A stretch of DNA of 64,000 bases from Misgurnus anguillicaudatus (lineage: Eukaryota > Chordata > Actinopteri > Cypriniformes > Cobitidae): the NCBI RefSeq assembly GCF_027580225.2, contig NC_073352.2, positions 36,147,501-36,211,500 on the forward strand, written 5' to 3'. A program made the translations under genes and the position numbers. Of this stretch, positions 11,389 through 23,181 are shown one piece after another. The notes beneath the pieces were generated by a model that ran no database searches, was not told the DNA's origin, and worked only from the letters and a program-made list of their open reading frames with translations. Positions within the stretch are counted from its first letter, which is position 1; every line of letters begins with the position of its first letter.

Positions 11389-13056
11389 CAGTTTTTTTAC
11401 GATTGCTATGACAGATTTTTCAATACTTTTAACAAGTTTTCAAAACTCTTAACACAGTAAGCACTACATCCACCTATGTAAGCTATACTATCACGTTTCT
11501 TGTTGGTTTAACACAAAATGCATACAATTAACACAAATTTAAAATGCTTGAACTTCTTTTACAGACAAGCTCAAACAAGACCAAAACAATAGATTTTAAA
11601 TGTCAAATTTACAAATGCTTTCACACAGCATGTCTTACAGTTTTTTACGATTGCTATGACACCCCCTTCAACACCTTCAACAAATTTTCCAAACTCCCAA
11701 CGCACCAACACACCTAAAACACACAACTGGCAAAACAGTTAATTTTATCCTCAAAATCACACATTGTAAACTAAACTCTCACACTGTTTACAAAAACACT
11801 GTAAACATGTTTCAGAATCAACTAGTTATACCAGATCACCAACACATGTTCTCTTCCAACAGAAACATTTAGTCAATCATAACACAATGTCATAAAAAAC
11901 ACAAACATAAGATGGAAAAACAAAAACTGCATACGTTTATGTGTAAGTCTGTCCTTATACAACAAACAGTTGTTTGTATGATTATAGACTGAGTTTTGCA
12001 CTGCAGTTTCTTTTGAAAACTTGGTTGTATTTTTGTTTAGTTGGGTTTAGTAAATACATGTATTATGTTTGTTTTGCTACAGAAATTCAAGACAAAAATG
12101 AATCATTCATCTTAGAGTACAGTTTATGAAAAAAGGTAGAATTGTTGCAGTAAAGACTTTACAGTATTTACAACAGGACATTACTGCAAGATAACAAACA
12201 TAGTCAATATTACTTCCATTTACAGTAAAAAAGTAAAAATAAACAAATACAAACAGAAAAAGCCACTGAAGAATAAAGTAAAAAGAAAATCTCATCATCT
12301 ACTGTAATCTATTGCGTTTCTATTTGGCCACATGTTCTCATTCACATTACACCTGATTTTTCTCTGGCAAGGCATCTTGTGAAGAACTTTTTGCCATGTC
12401 TTATCCACCTCTGACAGTGTTCAAGTGTGATGTCTGGGAATGCACCATCTATTACATCCAGGTGGGACTGGAGAAAAACCTCTCCCTTGTCATGGTGGTC
12501 TTCCGCTGACTCGTGCAGACATATATCTTATTTTTGTGTTGCTCATATTGTTCCTTTTCCACACAAGATCAACCTATAGAGGCCCTCCTTTACTCTATTG
12601 TATACCATATAGGCATGCAATTGAAAGAACCTGAGTGTGTTTCCGAGGTGGGAATCAGCTGTGATTTATATATTTGCATTGGTACAATAAGTTGTTTTTC
12701 AATCCCAATGGAATAAAATACAGGGATATGTTTATGTTTCAATTCATCATATAAACAGCTGTTTACTTTGACTATAAGTGAGGTTTAGCACATGTTGTTA
12801 TCTGTTTTGACATGCTGTGTTAAAGCATTTGTAAATTTGACATTCAAAATCTATTTTTTTGTTCTTGTTTGAGATTGTCTATAAAAGAAGTTAAATCATT
12901 TTAAATTTGTGTTAATTGTATGCATTTTGTGTTAAAGCAACAAGAAATGTGTTAATAGTATAGCTTACATAGGTGGATGTAGTGCTAACTGTGTTAAGAG
13001 TTTTGAAAACTTGTTAAAAGTATTGAAAAATCTGTCATAGCAATCGTAAAAAACTG
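11389..13056. mobile_element. Tc1/IS630-like element with long inverted termini and a nested relative
   Basis: Outer ends are CAGTTTTTTTACGATTGCTA and TAGCAATCGTAAAAAACTG, each beside a TA. The inverted arms are about 250 bases (11389-11635 and 12818-13056) and share ACATCCACCTATGTAAGC. At 11638 a second element of the same family starts inside the left arm, and the right arm resumes at about 12818, so one family member has inserted into another. The nested copy carries a transposase remnant. About 200 bases at 12605-12815 are repeated inverted directly outside the outer element (13058-13265). Confidence 0.7.
12300..12475 (-). pseudogene. IS630/Tc1-like transposase C-terminal remnant, copy 1
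   Basis: The minus strand is the near-identical counterpart of 18847-19020. It encodes the transposase tail LQSHLDVIDGAFPDITLEHC, then RHGKKFFTRCLARE and NVNENMWPN in a neighbouring frame. The motif R-H-x-K-x-F-F-x-R-C-L-A-R is the C-terminal signature of a fish IS630-like DDE transposase family. The N-terminal and catalytic parts are missing. Confidence 0.6.
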
Positions 13057-14287
13057 TAACAGATAACATCATGTGCTAAACCTCACTTATAGTCAAAGTA
13101 AACAGCTGTTTATATGATGAATTGAAACATAAACATATCCCTGTATTTTATTCCATTGGGATTGAAAAACAACTTATTGTACCAATGCAAATATATAAAT
13201 CACAGCTGATTCCCACCTAGGAAACACACTCAGGTTCTTTCAATTGCATGACCATACACTGCATGAAAAGAGGTGTATCCGTACTAGGAAACTCCTGTAA
13301 ACACCACTGATTTTCGGAAGTATCTACTAGTTCCACTGAGGGTAAACTACTAATTCCACCAAGTTAGGAAACTCCCGTAATGATACCAATTCGGATGTAT
13401 CTTGCTGAGGGGATATCCCCGTGGAATAAGCAGCCATTTGTTGCCATGGCAAGTAATCCCATTGAAGATTTTGGCAGGGGCCACTTTCACACCTACAGAG
13501 GTACTGGAATTTCACACCTTTGCACAATACTAGTGTCCCCATTGGTGTTTAATCTCAACACTGATTGGTTGCTTTTAAAACCCCCTCCCAAAACTCTGAC
13601 AACTATTGGGACACAACTTTGAAACTTTCCAGTTGAGATGATTTGATTGGTTACACTTTGTTTTAAGCCCAACCCAAGCCCTCATAGCTTAGTGACTTGA
13701 TTGGTTATTTGCCTGCTATGCAGATAGACTACAACCCCCCCCCCACACTATATATTACTATACATCCCCAAAACCCTTAAAAAAATAAAAACTTGAATTG
13801 AGTTTGAAACGTTTATTTAAAAAAAAACCTGAACAATCCACAATTGTCACAATCACAAAATAATATAATACACAAATATTAAAAGTTGCATACATAAACA
13901 ACACTATTTAAACTCATAAATATACAGACAGAGAAAGCAATATTAGAGTAAAATAAAACAAAATAAAAGCAACAATGAAAACTACATTCAAAGCAGTACA
14001 ATGTAATGTAGCAGTGGCGGCTCGTGACTGCTCATCCGAGGGTTGCAATTTCAAAATATGTGTTCTGCGTGCATGTGCATCACGTGTTTTGACTAAACAC
14101 ATACACGCAGAACACATACTCCGAAACTGGGAACCACACAAATGACGGGCTATATACATGTTGTGACAAACTTCGCATCGAGTGCTCACAAAAAAAAAGA
14201 AGTCACCAGCTGCCACTTTAATGTAGTAAATATCTAAATAAAATGAACAACAACTATATTGATCTTGCTCTTAAGAAATCAGTCCTA

Positions 14288-14725
14288 CACTGCAAAAAAT
14301 GACTCTTACCTAGTATTTTTGTCTTGTTTTCAGTACAAATATTATTTAAATTAAAATGCTTGTTCTTGAGGAACAAAATGACCCAAGAAAATAAGTCTAG
14401 TTTTAGACAAAATAAATAAAATACACATACATTAAGTGAATGTGTGCCTAAAACAAGCAAAAATATCTTCCAATAGTGTGAGAAAAAAATCTTACGTTTT
14501 CTTTTACCTTAAAAACTTAGTTAAAACACAATTTTCTCACCCCATTGTTAGATATTTTTTCCTGTTTAGGCACAAATTATCTTAAATTGTATATTTTTGT
14601 CTAAAAACTAGACACACTTTCCAAGGTAACTCTGCTCATCAAGAAAATACATCCCGATTTAAGAATTTTTAGTTTTTCTACTGAAAACAAGACAAAAAGT
14701 GTTAGAAAGTGATTTTTTTGCAGTG
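14288..14725. mobile_element. hAT-like MITE (438 bp)
   Basis: The ends CACTGCAAAAAATGACT and TTTTTTGCAGTG are inverted, and the adjacent TTTTGTCTTGTTTTCAGTA / CTGAAAACAAGACAAAA arms pair. This is a very common fish non-autonomous element; I recall it as hAT-derived. It has no ORF. Confidence 0.65.
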
Positions 14726-14794
14726 TAGAATTAATCACAGAGCTCCGTCTTGGAATTATTCAAACATTTCTCACTGTAACACTGTAATTTCTCA

Positions 14795-15035
14795 CATTTA
14801 AGAAAACCGGTTGCATCAAACCATTCAAGTTCCAAAACACATAGATTTGAGTATTGTGAACTTAAATATAAGTGCTTAACTGCATGTGACTCAATTTGTT
14901 TAAGTTCACACTACCTAAATATAAGTGCATAATTGCACAAGACTTAAGTTCACATTACTCAAATGTATGTTTTTTTTAAAACTTAAAAGTTCAAGGCAAC
15001 CGATTTCCTTAAATGGTTTGAGTTAAGTTAACTGC
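14795..15035. repeat. Short fold-back with internal direct repeats
   Basis: GGTTGCATCAAACCATT-like sequence near 14808 pairs with AAATGGTTTGAG near 15012. In between, TAAATATAAGTGC occurs twice (about 14864 and 14917) with repeated AAGTTCACA boxes. Confidence 0.45.
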
Positions 15036-15358
15036 TAAAAGCATATACTTGTCAGCAAAGGTAACGTTGATGCACCCTCATCTGGACAGACATCTCTTTG
15101 GAGCCCTTTGGAAATATAAAAGTACATAAGTATTTGGCATAATACTAATACACATATACAGATACACACACACACGACAAATCAAATGACAAAGTTGTAC
15201 ATTTTAGAAAGTTTACTTTAACTGTACAAAGATACAACAATATATTATCAAAGAACTTCATAATGTCTTCATAACTTGATTTTCTGTGTTGATGTCCTCA
15301 GAGTCTCTGTGTTGTTCTGCAGCTTCATTACAGTAGGCTACTTCAATATAGTTGTCTA

Positions 15359-15645
15359 GCAAACACAGAATAAAAATAGAATCACATACATCATAACACA
15401 TCTATTTACTATTTAACCTCTTTGATTTAATAATTTCATTATTAAACTTACATCATTTTGGCCAGATTGCAGTGACATCAATTTCTTCAGTGTCTGGATC
15501 AGTCTGATGTTTTAGCTTCCACTGTTACTTCATTATATTTCTCTGTCAAACACAGAATTAAAAATCAAAAATCACATACATCATAACACATCTTTTTACT
15601 ATTTAACCTGTTTGATTTTTAAAATTGAATGAAAAAACTTACATC
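15359..15645. repeat. Tandem duplication of an intron plus splice sites (unit about 190 bp)
   Basis: CAAACACAGAAT...AATCACATACATCATAACACATCT...TTACTATTTAACCT occurs at 15359-15445 and again at 15548-15640, each copy bounded by acceptor- and donor-like ends on the minus strand. The copies differ by scattered substitutions and short indels. Confidence 0.7.
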
Positions 15646-16424
15646 ATCTTTACCCAGAAACCTCTTCAGCGTCCACAAAGTTGACCACAGTGTACATGAC
15701 CTCTGTAAACACAAACATGGATAGACTTCATATTTAAAAAGATGAAGAACAGCAAACATATTACGTTAAAATATATTATGACTCCAAGCTTCTTTACAAT
15801 TAGCATCTAGGTTCTCTCAAAGTGAAGCTGGCTTTGTTACAAATCAATAAAAAGCTATTAAAACCGTCTTGAAAAATAAGCAGCATCTACCCGAACTAAA
15901 GCAATGAGCTTTTAAACAACAAAAGATCGTCTGTGTATCATTTAAAATAGCAGAGACACACTTGCTAGCTGCTAACATTTCCAACACACAAGTTACTGTT
16001 TTGTTTGTTTTAAGCAAAGAACGTCTCATCTTGGCTTCTTTAAAGCTTTGTTTTTAAAAAACTTAAACATCGAATTGATTCTTTTAACAGCCCGGTTTGA
16101 ATGTTACTTCGCGTATTTTTAACCTCATGTTTACCGCTGTGTACCATGTATACCCTTAATGTTTTACTGTTTGTGTTTTAAATTCAAAAGTTCTAGTATA
16201 AAGACAAAAACGAATCATAAATAACATAATATGAACAAATAGGCATTCGATCAGCGCGATGCAGACAAACTTATTAAATCAAACTTACCTTACTGTTGAT
16301 GAACAAACAAACAAAGACAGCGAGTAGTCCAGGCTGTAACGGTTCGCGATTTTGAATTTTCCCGTCAAGCCCATAGGTCAAGCAGTCGCACCTGAAGGGT
16401 GAGGGCAGATGAGTGGGTGCAGGT

Positions 16425-16443
16425 GCATTCTGGGAAATGTAGT
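16425..16443 (-). promoter_or_regulatory. ZNF143/Staf-type promoter motif
   Basis: The minus strand reads ACTACATTTCCCAGAATGC, an essentially complete match to the vertebrate ACTACAnnTCCCAGAATGC element bound by ZNF143. It lies about 140 bases upstream of the strong donor at 16288 in a less AT-rich patch, so it probably marks an active promoter. Confidence 0.6.
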
Positions 16444-16519
16444 CCTTTTCTTTGGCGTTGTCACTGCTATCGCATATGCTGCTGTAGATGTAAACTACGA
16501 GTTCCAAGATGCACTACAA

Positions 16520-18480
16520 TCATTCCAGCCCAAGTTTGATTGATCCTCTGCTCGCACTTTATTATATACTTTTATATAATCCGCGTTTTCAAACTATGCA
16601 TTGTTCTTATACTTGGTCATTAATAAAAAATATTTCTATAAAGTTAAAAACGTTGACAAAACATGTTTAGTTGACAAACATGTTAACAGTTATTTTGAAT
16701 GATGCTCAGATTTTCTTAAATATAAAATCTTTGTGAATCAGGACTTACTTGATGAAATACAAAACTCTTTAAACATGCCTCAGGAATTATCTCTGGGTTT
16801 AGTGGATTAACTGCTCATCATTGGAAACATTGAACGTATACCTAAATGAATTCTTACTTAAATATAAGTAAATATAAACTAATGCTGAGTTAAGACATGT
16901 AACTTACTGAGATTACTTAATTACAACATGAACTCAAATTAATTTATTGTAAATGAATGCATTAACTAACAATGAAAAACATGTCATGTTAATGATGACT
17001 CTTCATTACTTTATGATAGTATATGCCTTAACTCAGCATTAGTTCATGTTAAAGTAAAAATACATGTATGTCTTTTATCACTGTGATATATGGACAGTTC
17101 GGACTTATTATATTATAAAGTCCCCATCTCTTTTATTTAAATTGATTGATTGATTGAAGACAAACATGATAAAATGTGGTTTGACTTTGTACAAGCACGC
17201 ATTATCATATGCTAACAGTTACCTCCTCAGATAGACTACACATGATTGGTGCCCGAACATTTTCCTTACAAGGGCCAAACCTGACTGAGGGCCGTGGGCC
17301 AAAAGTAAATGGTGTTGTGTTATATTAAAATTAAAGTTGCTCTGATAACCCCTAATTTATAATTTTCTAATATTTAAAAAATAAATAAGCAAACATTACT
17401 CTGTTTATGCATAACTAATGCAGTTTTATTTTCCAATGCTTTTGTAAAAAAAAAAGAAATCATTTTGCCAATCAATTTTAAAGTTCCTTTTCTCTGTGTG
17501 CCACTGCCAAAACCTCTTCATTTTTAGCCTGTAGTACCCGAGTTCATTAAGTTTTGTGGTGCATTCTATACACCTTCAAGTATGCATGAAACATAAAAAA
17601 ATCACTTTAATCCCTTGCATTTAATATTAATTTACATTTTTGTAATGTAAAAATACAACAAAAAAATGATACATTTTAGAAAATGTTTAATTAAAAATAT
17701 GAACATCTGCGTCAATGACTTTTATTCTTTTTCCTTATCTCACGTGGCATGATGGGCCAAATTAAAGATCTATTGTGGGCCAACTTTGGGCACCTCTGGA
17801 TTAGAAGTACAGCTGACAGGTATCTGCAGATATGTTTACCCAAGTTTGTCAGTCAGTATCACCGAACATGTTTTGCATTCACATGTGAAAGACTGTTTTT
17901 TAGATTATGGACCTGTCTATTGATATTTTTGTTTCTATTTTAAAAGATTTAATGAAATGTCAGGGTAGAATATAATAACAATAGAAACAGTGAACTTCAA
18001 ATCATGAGACATCAGCAAAGTCAAGCAGCTTTACATTTCACTGACTAATTTATCAACATCCTCGCTAGCAAAAATGTGTTACATGATCTCATTTGAACGG
18101 CTTCTTTTAAACGATGTATGCAGCATTGAGAGAAACGTGCACAATATTCTGACCTAGGGCAGTTGGAGACATGTTTTCAAAGTGTTGGAAATATATATTC
18201 TGAAATAACATTTGTTGCATTTCTCTTGAGTCAGAGACATAATTGTCACACATTCAAATTGTAATTGTGTCCATTGAATTTTAGTTATTTTGAATGATGC
18301 TAAGTTTCTTAAATAGACTAATTAAATTCTATTAATAATAAACGTATTTAGAAAACAGTTTTTATGTACCACAATACTGGATGTGCTGTCTTAAAGAGAC
18401 ATGGTTAACCCCCCACCCCACTCAGCTCTGAAAACAAAGAAGACACCCCTACCTGTGGGTCATTAACATATAAAAAGCCC
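16520..18480. other. Intergenic, AT-rich, no gene seen
   Basis: Short ORFs only. ACTAATGCTGAGTTAAG near 16880 is mirrored near 17030 (CTTAACTCAGCATTAG), suggesting a small MITE of about 170 bases. Nothing else was identified. Confidence 0.4.
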
Positions 18481-18649
18481 TTCACACCTCACACCCACCT
18501 CTCCTCACAACCAGCTGTAAGGATTCCTGGAAACTTCCACCAGTTCCTATATACATCCACAAACGTAAAGTTTCTGGATGTTTCACAAGTTTACTTTGGT
18601 GTATTACCTTTCCAAGCACTCTGCCTCAAAAATCTGGCAAACCTAAAGT

Positions 18650-19681
18650 TTAGCAGGGATTTCCCATCCCGTATTTGTCCGTATACTGCTCTTTTCATGC
18701 AGTGATATGGTATACAATAGAATAGAGTAAAAGAGGGGCTCTTTAGGTTAATCTTGTGTGGAAAAGAAACAATATGAGCAACACAAAAATAAGATATATG
18801 TCTGCACGAATCAGCGGAAGACCACCATGACAAGGGAGAGGTTTTTCTCCAGTCCCACCTGGATGTAATAGATGGTGCATTCCCAGACATCACACTTGAA
18901 CACTGTCAGAGGTGGGTAAGACATGGCAAAAAGTTCTTCACAAGATGCCTTGCCAGAGAAAAATCAGGTGTAATGTGAATGAGAACATGTGGCCAAATAG
19001 AAACGCAATAGATTACAGTAGATGATGAGATTTTCTTTTTACTTTATTCTTCAGTGGCTTTTTCTGTTTGTATTTGTTTATTTTTACTTTTTTACTGTAA
19101 ATGGAAGTAATATTCAATATGTTTGTTATCTTGCAGTAATGTCCTGTTGGAAATACTGTAAAGTCTTTACTGCAACAATTCTACCTTTTTTCATAAACTG
19201 TACTCTAAGCTGAATGATTCATTTTTGTCTTGAATTTCTGTAGCAAAACAAACATAATACATGCATTTACTAAACCCAACTAAACAAAAATATAACCAAG
19301 TTTTCAAAAGAAACTGCAGTGCAAAACTCAGTCTATAATCATACAAACAACTGTTTGTTGTATAAGGACAGACTTACACATAAACGTATGCAGTTTTTGT
19401 TTTTCCATCTTATGTTTGTGTTTTTCTTGACATTGTGTTATGATTGACTAAATGTTTCTGTTGGGAGAGAACATGTGTTGGTGATCTGGTATAACTAGTT
19501 GCTTCTGAAACATGTTTACAGTGTTTTTGTAAACAGTGTGAGAGTTTAGTTTACAATGTGTGATTTTGAGGATAAAATTAACTGTTTTGCCAGTTGTGTG
19601 TTTTAGGTGTGTTGGTGTGTTAAGAGTTTAGAAATTTGTTAAAAGTATTGAAAAAAGTGTGATAGTAATCGTAAAAAACTG
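18650..19681 (+). mobile_element. Second copy of the IS630/Tc1-like element, inverted
   Basis: About 1 kb from near 18700 to 19681 is the reverse complement of 11638-12600. It ends TAGTAATCGTAAAAAACTG beside a TA at 19682-19683. The left terminus is not preserved. A transposase remnant lies at 18847-19020. Confidence 0.7.
18847..19020 (+). pseudogene. IS630/Tc1-like transposase C-terminal remnant, copy 2
   Basis: The frame starting CTC CAG reads LQSHLDVIDGAFPDITLEHC, then RWVRHGKKFFTRCLARE, followed by a stop. The family tail (CNVNENMWPN) continues one frame over, so an indel in the A-run near 18960 breaks the gene. It is nearly identical to the copy at 12300-12475. Confidence 0.65.
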
Positions 19682-19689
19682 TAATCGTG

Positions 19690-20750
19690 CACTTTTTGGT
19701 TTAATATTGTTTACATTGATGGACAGCTACATGATACATTGCAATACAGGTCATTTTCGATTTTGGATCTGTGTGGCTCTTTACAACTCTGTTTGTTAGG
19801 TGCTGATCTGACGTCATCAGGATTCACTCCTCATTATATATTTAACTATTTTCTTGAATTTTCCGTTTATCTCGTGTTATTCAATGATTTTCACTTAAGT
19901 GTAGATATTGGGGTGTTAACGTGTCACCACCAATCCTTTTTTGATGTAAGTTATAACAGATATTTCTGTTTAAATGTCAATATAACTAACCGAAAATCTG
20001 AAAAAATTTGCACGTTTTGCATGAAAATCTCATTCTTACTAAATTGAAGTGAAAAGTGTCTGCCTCTGAATTTATGCTAATAAATACAGGTAAACACGGT
20101 CCCGTATCATGCAAAAACAAAACCGAGATAAGGACCACCAACTATAAAAACTGCAAAACAGACATATTAAAAAAGGTAAACCATGTATTATTATTTTATT
20201 TAAAATGGCACGTATACGTTTTTTTTTTTGATTATTGAAAATATCAAGACTTACAAACAACATGGCTGCATAAAATTTGTTTCTTTACAATTTACAGAAA
20301 AGATATAGCCTGAGGGAGCAGCTCTTAATACAAACAGGGACATTTTTGTAGACTTAGTAAGAAGAGAAATAAAAGATTATAACATGAAATAAGGGATAAA
20401 TTCAGTCATTGTTCAGCTATTATTCTCACTTGGGAAGTGTTTTAGGGTATCATATATTTTTTGTGCTTTAGGACCTTTCAAAATTTTAAAGATTTCATAG
20501 TTTAAATTAATTGAAAAAATAACAAATTTGGGAGATGATTTTACAATTCTACATTTGTGAATGAAGAATATAGCTAGACATACAATTGTTTTAGTACAGA
20601 GTTCATTATCCTTGCTAGGCAATAGCAATATCAATCCAAATGTTATGTATTCACTAGAGAAAGAGGTTGGTAATGAAGACCCATTTATACTGTATATCAC
20701 ACCAAAATGTCTGTATCACATTACATGAGAAAAACACATGGTCCGTAGTT
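19690..20750. other. Intergenic, no gene seen
   Basis: AT-rich. The longest ORFs (102 and 95 residues) have no recognisable motif and no flanking splice signals. Confidence 0.4.
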
Positions 20751-20758
20751 TTTAACAT

Positions 20759-20946
20759 CCCTGCGGAAAAAAAACAATAAAACCATTACAGAAAATTCTA
20801 ATTGTTTTATTGATTCTAAATGGAATATGGCCCAAAACACACTACAGTGTAGTGGTTTTAATGGTAAAAGCTAATAGTTCCTATTGGTATTTTAATGGAA
20901 ACCATTAGAATTTTCTGTAATGGTTTTATTGTTTTTTTCAGCAGGG
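20759..20946. mobile_element. Short MITE (188 bp)
   Basis: CCCTGCGGAAAAAAAACAAT and ATTGTTTTTTTCAGCAGGG form the termini. Pairing continues through AAACCATTACAGAAAATTCT, giving arms of about 45 bases. No ORF. Confidence 0.7.
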
Positions 20947-21634
20947 ATTATTTTCACATAATCTATTATCATGTATACCAAAGCGAAGCCTCTGTAAACC
21001 TTTAGATGGGTAAATACTGTTCATTACTTTGAAGTGATTTCTTTCACTTAATGGCACGTAAAGGTCAAGTGTATACAGTATGCAGTCTTAAGTCGGATTG
21101 TACAGCGCCCCCTTCGGTCGGGTGTAAGTTTGTGTCTAACAGCAGATCAAGTTTGACCTGTAAATCAGGCGTTTTCAAACTTTTGATATCAGGAATCACC
21201 ACATAAAAAGGCCAGTAAATAAATAATTTGGTAGCATACGAGTCAGCACAGAGCTCACCCAATTTCTTTGACATTGAAGGCAAAAAAAAAAACATGTTTT
21301 TAGAGACAAATACATTATTATCCTTTATTTTGTAAATTATTCACATGCTAAACTGGCCTTGTAAAGAACTGGGAGACCACGGTTGATTCAAAAATTGTGG
21401 TGAATGGTGATAGTATACATTTAATTAATTTCTTTTCTTTTTTTAGGTTCTCACGCCATGACCACGGGGGCAGAAACTGTTATAGCCATGGTCACTTACT
21501 ATATCGTTTCGTTCTAAATTTGAATGTTGGACGCTAACATAGAAGAACTGGTCTAGTAAGGACGCAGCCTCCATAGGATGCAACCTTGCGTTCGAGAAAC
21601 ACCCAAAATCATTCATGAGAGTTTACGATCAGCA

Positions 21635-21904
21635 GTGGCCGTTTCTCAATCTGAAGGCTCCGAAGGTCGTATTCGTAGGCTGCATACGTCATGAAGACTC
21701 TTATTCTAATATACTAAGTCTTATTTCAAAATATGAACAATTATAAAGTTGACTGTTATTCTTAGTTAATCGTAAATTGTTGTAATATGATTATTATTTG
21801 CGCATATAATGCTCAGTTTACTCAAATAAACCAGGCTTAATGACGTATGCAGCCTGCATATGCGACTTCCTGAGGCTCTGCAGCCTTCAGATTAAGAAAC
21901 GACC
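21635..21904. mobile_element. Fold-back MITE just upstream of the etfdh promoter
   Basis: GGCCGTTTCTCAATCTGAAGGC at 21637 pairs imperfectly with GCCTTCAGATTAAGAAACGACC ending near 21904. GCATACGTCATGAAG is also echoed as GACGTATGCAGCC. It abuts the ETS/CRE block at 21906. Confidence 0.55.
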
Positions 21905-22110
21905 AGACTTCCGGCGCGCTTTCTGACGTCATTTTGATTCGCACATCCGCAGACCGTCGCGCCGCCCAACTTTGGTTTGTTTTGACATCTATTTTGTAAC
22001 AGGGCAAAACCGGGTGATATCAGTTTTTTCCACACTAAGTTACACTGGAGAGTTACGGGCGGCACCTGGTCAGAGTCACAGCTGCAAAAACGAAAATATT
22101 CAGCTCCGTC
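21905..22110 (+). promoter_or_regulatory. Probable etfdh promoter and 5' UTR
   Basis: A GC-rich island in AT-rich surroundings. ACTTCCGG (about 21906-21913) is an ETS/NRF-2 (GABP) core, and TGACGTCA (21924-21931) is a full CRE palindrome. Both are common in promoters of nuclear genes for mitochondrial proteins. The block is correctly oriented and lies about 4 kb before the first certain etfdh exon. Transcription direction is inferred. Confidence 0.45.
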
Positions 22111-22111
22111 A

Positions 22112-22146
22112 ATGTTTCCAGCCTGTAGATATTCCCTCCAAGGACT
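22112..22146 (+). CDS. etfdh: Tentative etfdh exon 1 (start codon and presequence)
   Basis: Exon 2 needs an upstream exon supplying ATG and about ten residues. An ATG at 22112 opens MFPACRYSLQGL, a stretch without acidic residues that would suit a mitochondrial presequence, just downstream of a promoter-like block. The weakness is the splice. The only donor in a usable phase, GTCACA at 22147, is poor, and it requires exon 2 to start at 26072 instead of the better acceptor at 26064/26065. The natural acceptor needs a phase-1 exon, and the one phase-1 donor here, at 22124/22125, would create a TGA across the junction. The true exon 1 may therefore lie elsewhere. Confidence 0.25.
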
Positions 22147-23137
22147 GTCACACATTCACTGCACTAACTCTCATGTAGCTCAAACGCTAACATATTTGAA
22201 TTCATTGTAAATCTGGGTTAATTTTTAAATGAGTTAAGTTGTCCTTGTTAGTAAGGGTCAAGTCAAATTTTTGCATATAACGTGACGAGGATGTTTTTAT
22301 ATCAAATCTGTTGAGCACTCACAGAGAGAAAGTAGGGCAGAGGTCACTTAAATATAGGTCAGAGTAAATGTGTGTGCCCTTATGGCTAAGATGTGCTTTC
22401 TGTTTGGAGTTACTGGGATTATTTTAAAAGAAATTGATACTTTTATTCAGTGATACATCAAATCGACCACTAAATACATTTATAATAATATCACCAATTA
22501 CGTAGTATTGCTATGGAAATTAGATGCTAATGTCTTAAGTTAAACATTTCCCACAAGAGCTCAATACTTTGAATACATATGAATTTAAAGAGCCCCTATT
22601 TTCCTTTTCATGATTTACCATCTTTTAGTGTGTGTAGGGTTGGGTTAGTACATGTTAATGATCTGCATAGCTACGAATCCCAAAGTCTACGATGACGTGA
22701 TTTATTATCACCAATAGGCTTTATGCCCAGCTGCACTACTTCCTGAACTTCAGCCAGCTCCTTGTTTCCAGTCTGCCATTATTGGACAAACTGATTAATC
22801 CAGGTGTGCCTGGCCTCAGTAGTCACATTTTCACGGTATGATAATCGTCTCAGAAACTATCATGGTGTTCATAGTTTCACGGTATATGGTATTCAATTAT
22901 TATTATAATCATCAGCTATAATGACACTTAAATTAATGAAAACAGATATGTTTTTTGGTTCTTTTGGAACATTTGGTTTATTATATCAAACTTTTTTATA
23001 GAAAAAAATATGTTTGAAAAAATAAAGACAAAATAAAGCTGCATCACTCATTTGAACAAAATAAGGAATAAGTTATTTCTCTTTAGATATGGCCTACGTA
23101 TATTCAACTTAAAATTGACTTAAATGTGCTTTGGGGT

Positions 23138-23140
<3 letters not shown>

Positions 23141-23179
<39 letters not shown>
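23141..23179. repeat. (GA)n microsatellite
   Basis: About nineteen uninterrupted GA units. They generate spurious Arg-Glu repeat ORFs in two frames. Confidence 0.9.

Positions 23180-23181
<2 letters not shown>

Larger units (their letters stand above)
15230..16507 (-). other. Putative minus-strand spliced transcription unit, unknown
   Basis: Unrecognised. In transcript order, an exon ending at 16289 has a consensus donor (AAG|GTAAGTTT) and contains an ORF beginning MELVVYIYSSICDSS at 16507. Next come 15643-15702 and 15452-15542, both with CAG-type acceptors and GTAAGTTT donors, then an exon starting at 15355. The 15643-15702 exon is open for all 60 bases in one frame. In another frame it reads VMYTVVNFVDAEEVSG and then a stop. 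No frame stays open past the following exon. It could be a decayed coding gene or a long non-coding RNA. A ZNF143-type motif lies inside the first exon, and the exon-intron block is tandemly duplicated. Confidence 0.35.

Noticed and set aside
21892..22155. 87-residue minus-strand ORF as a head-to-head neighbour of etfdh
   Set aside because: No resemblance to the small gene next to human ETFDH (C4orf46) or any other family I recognise; it overlaps the promoter block.
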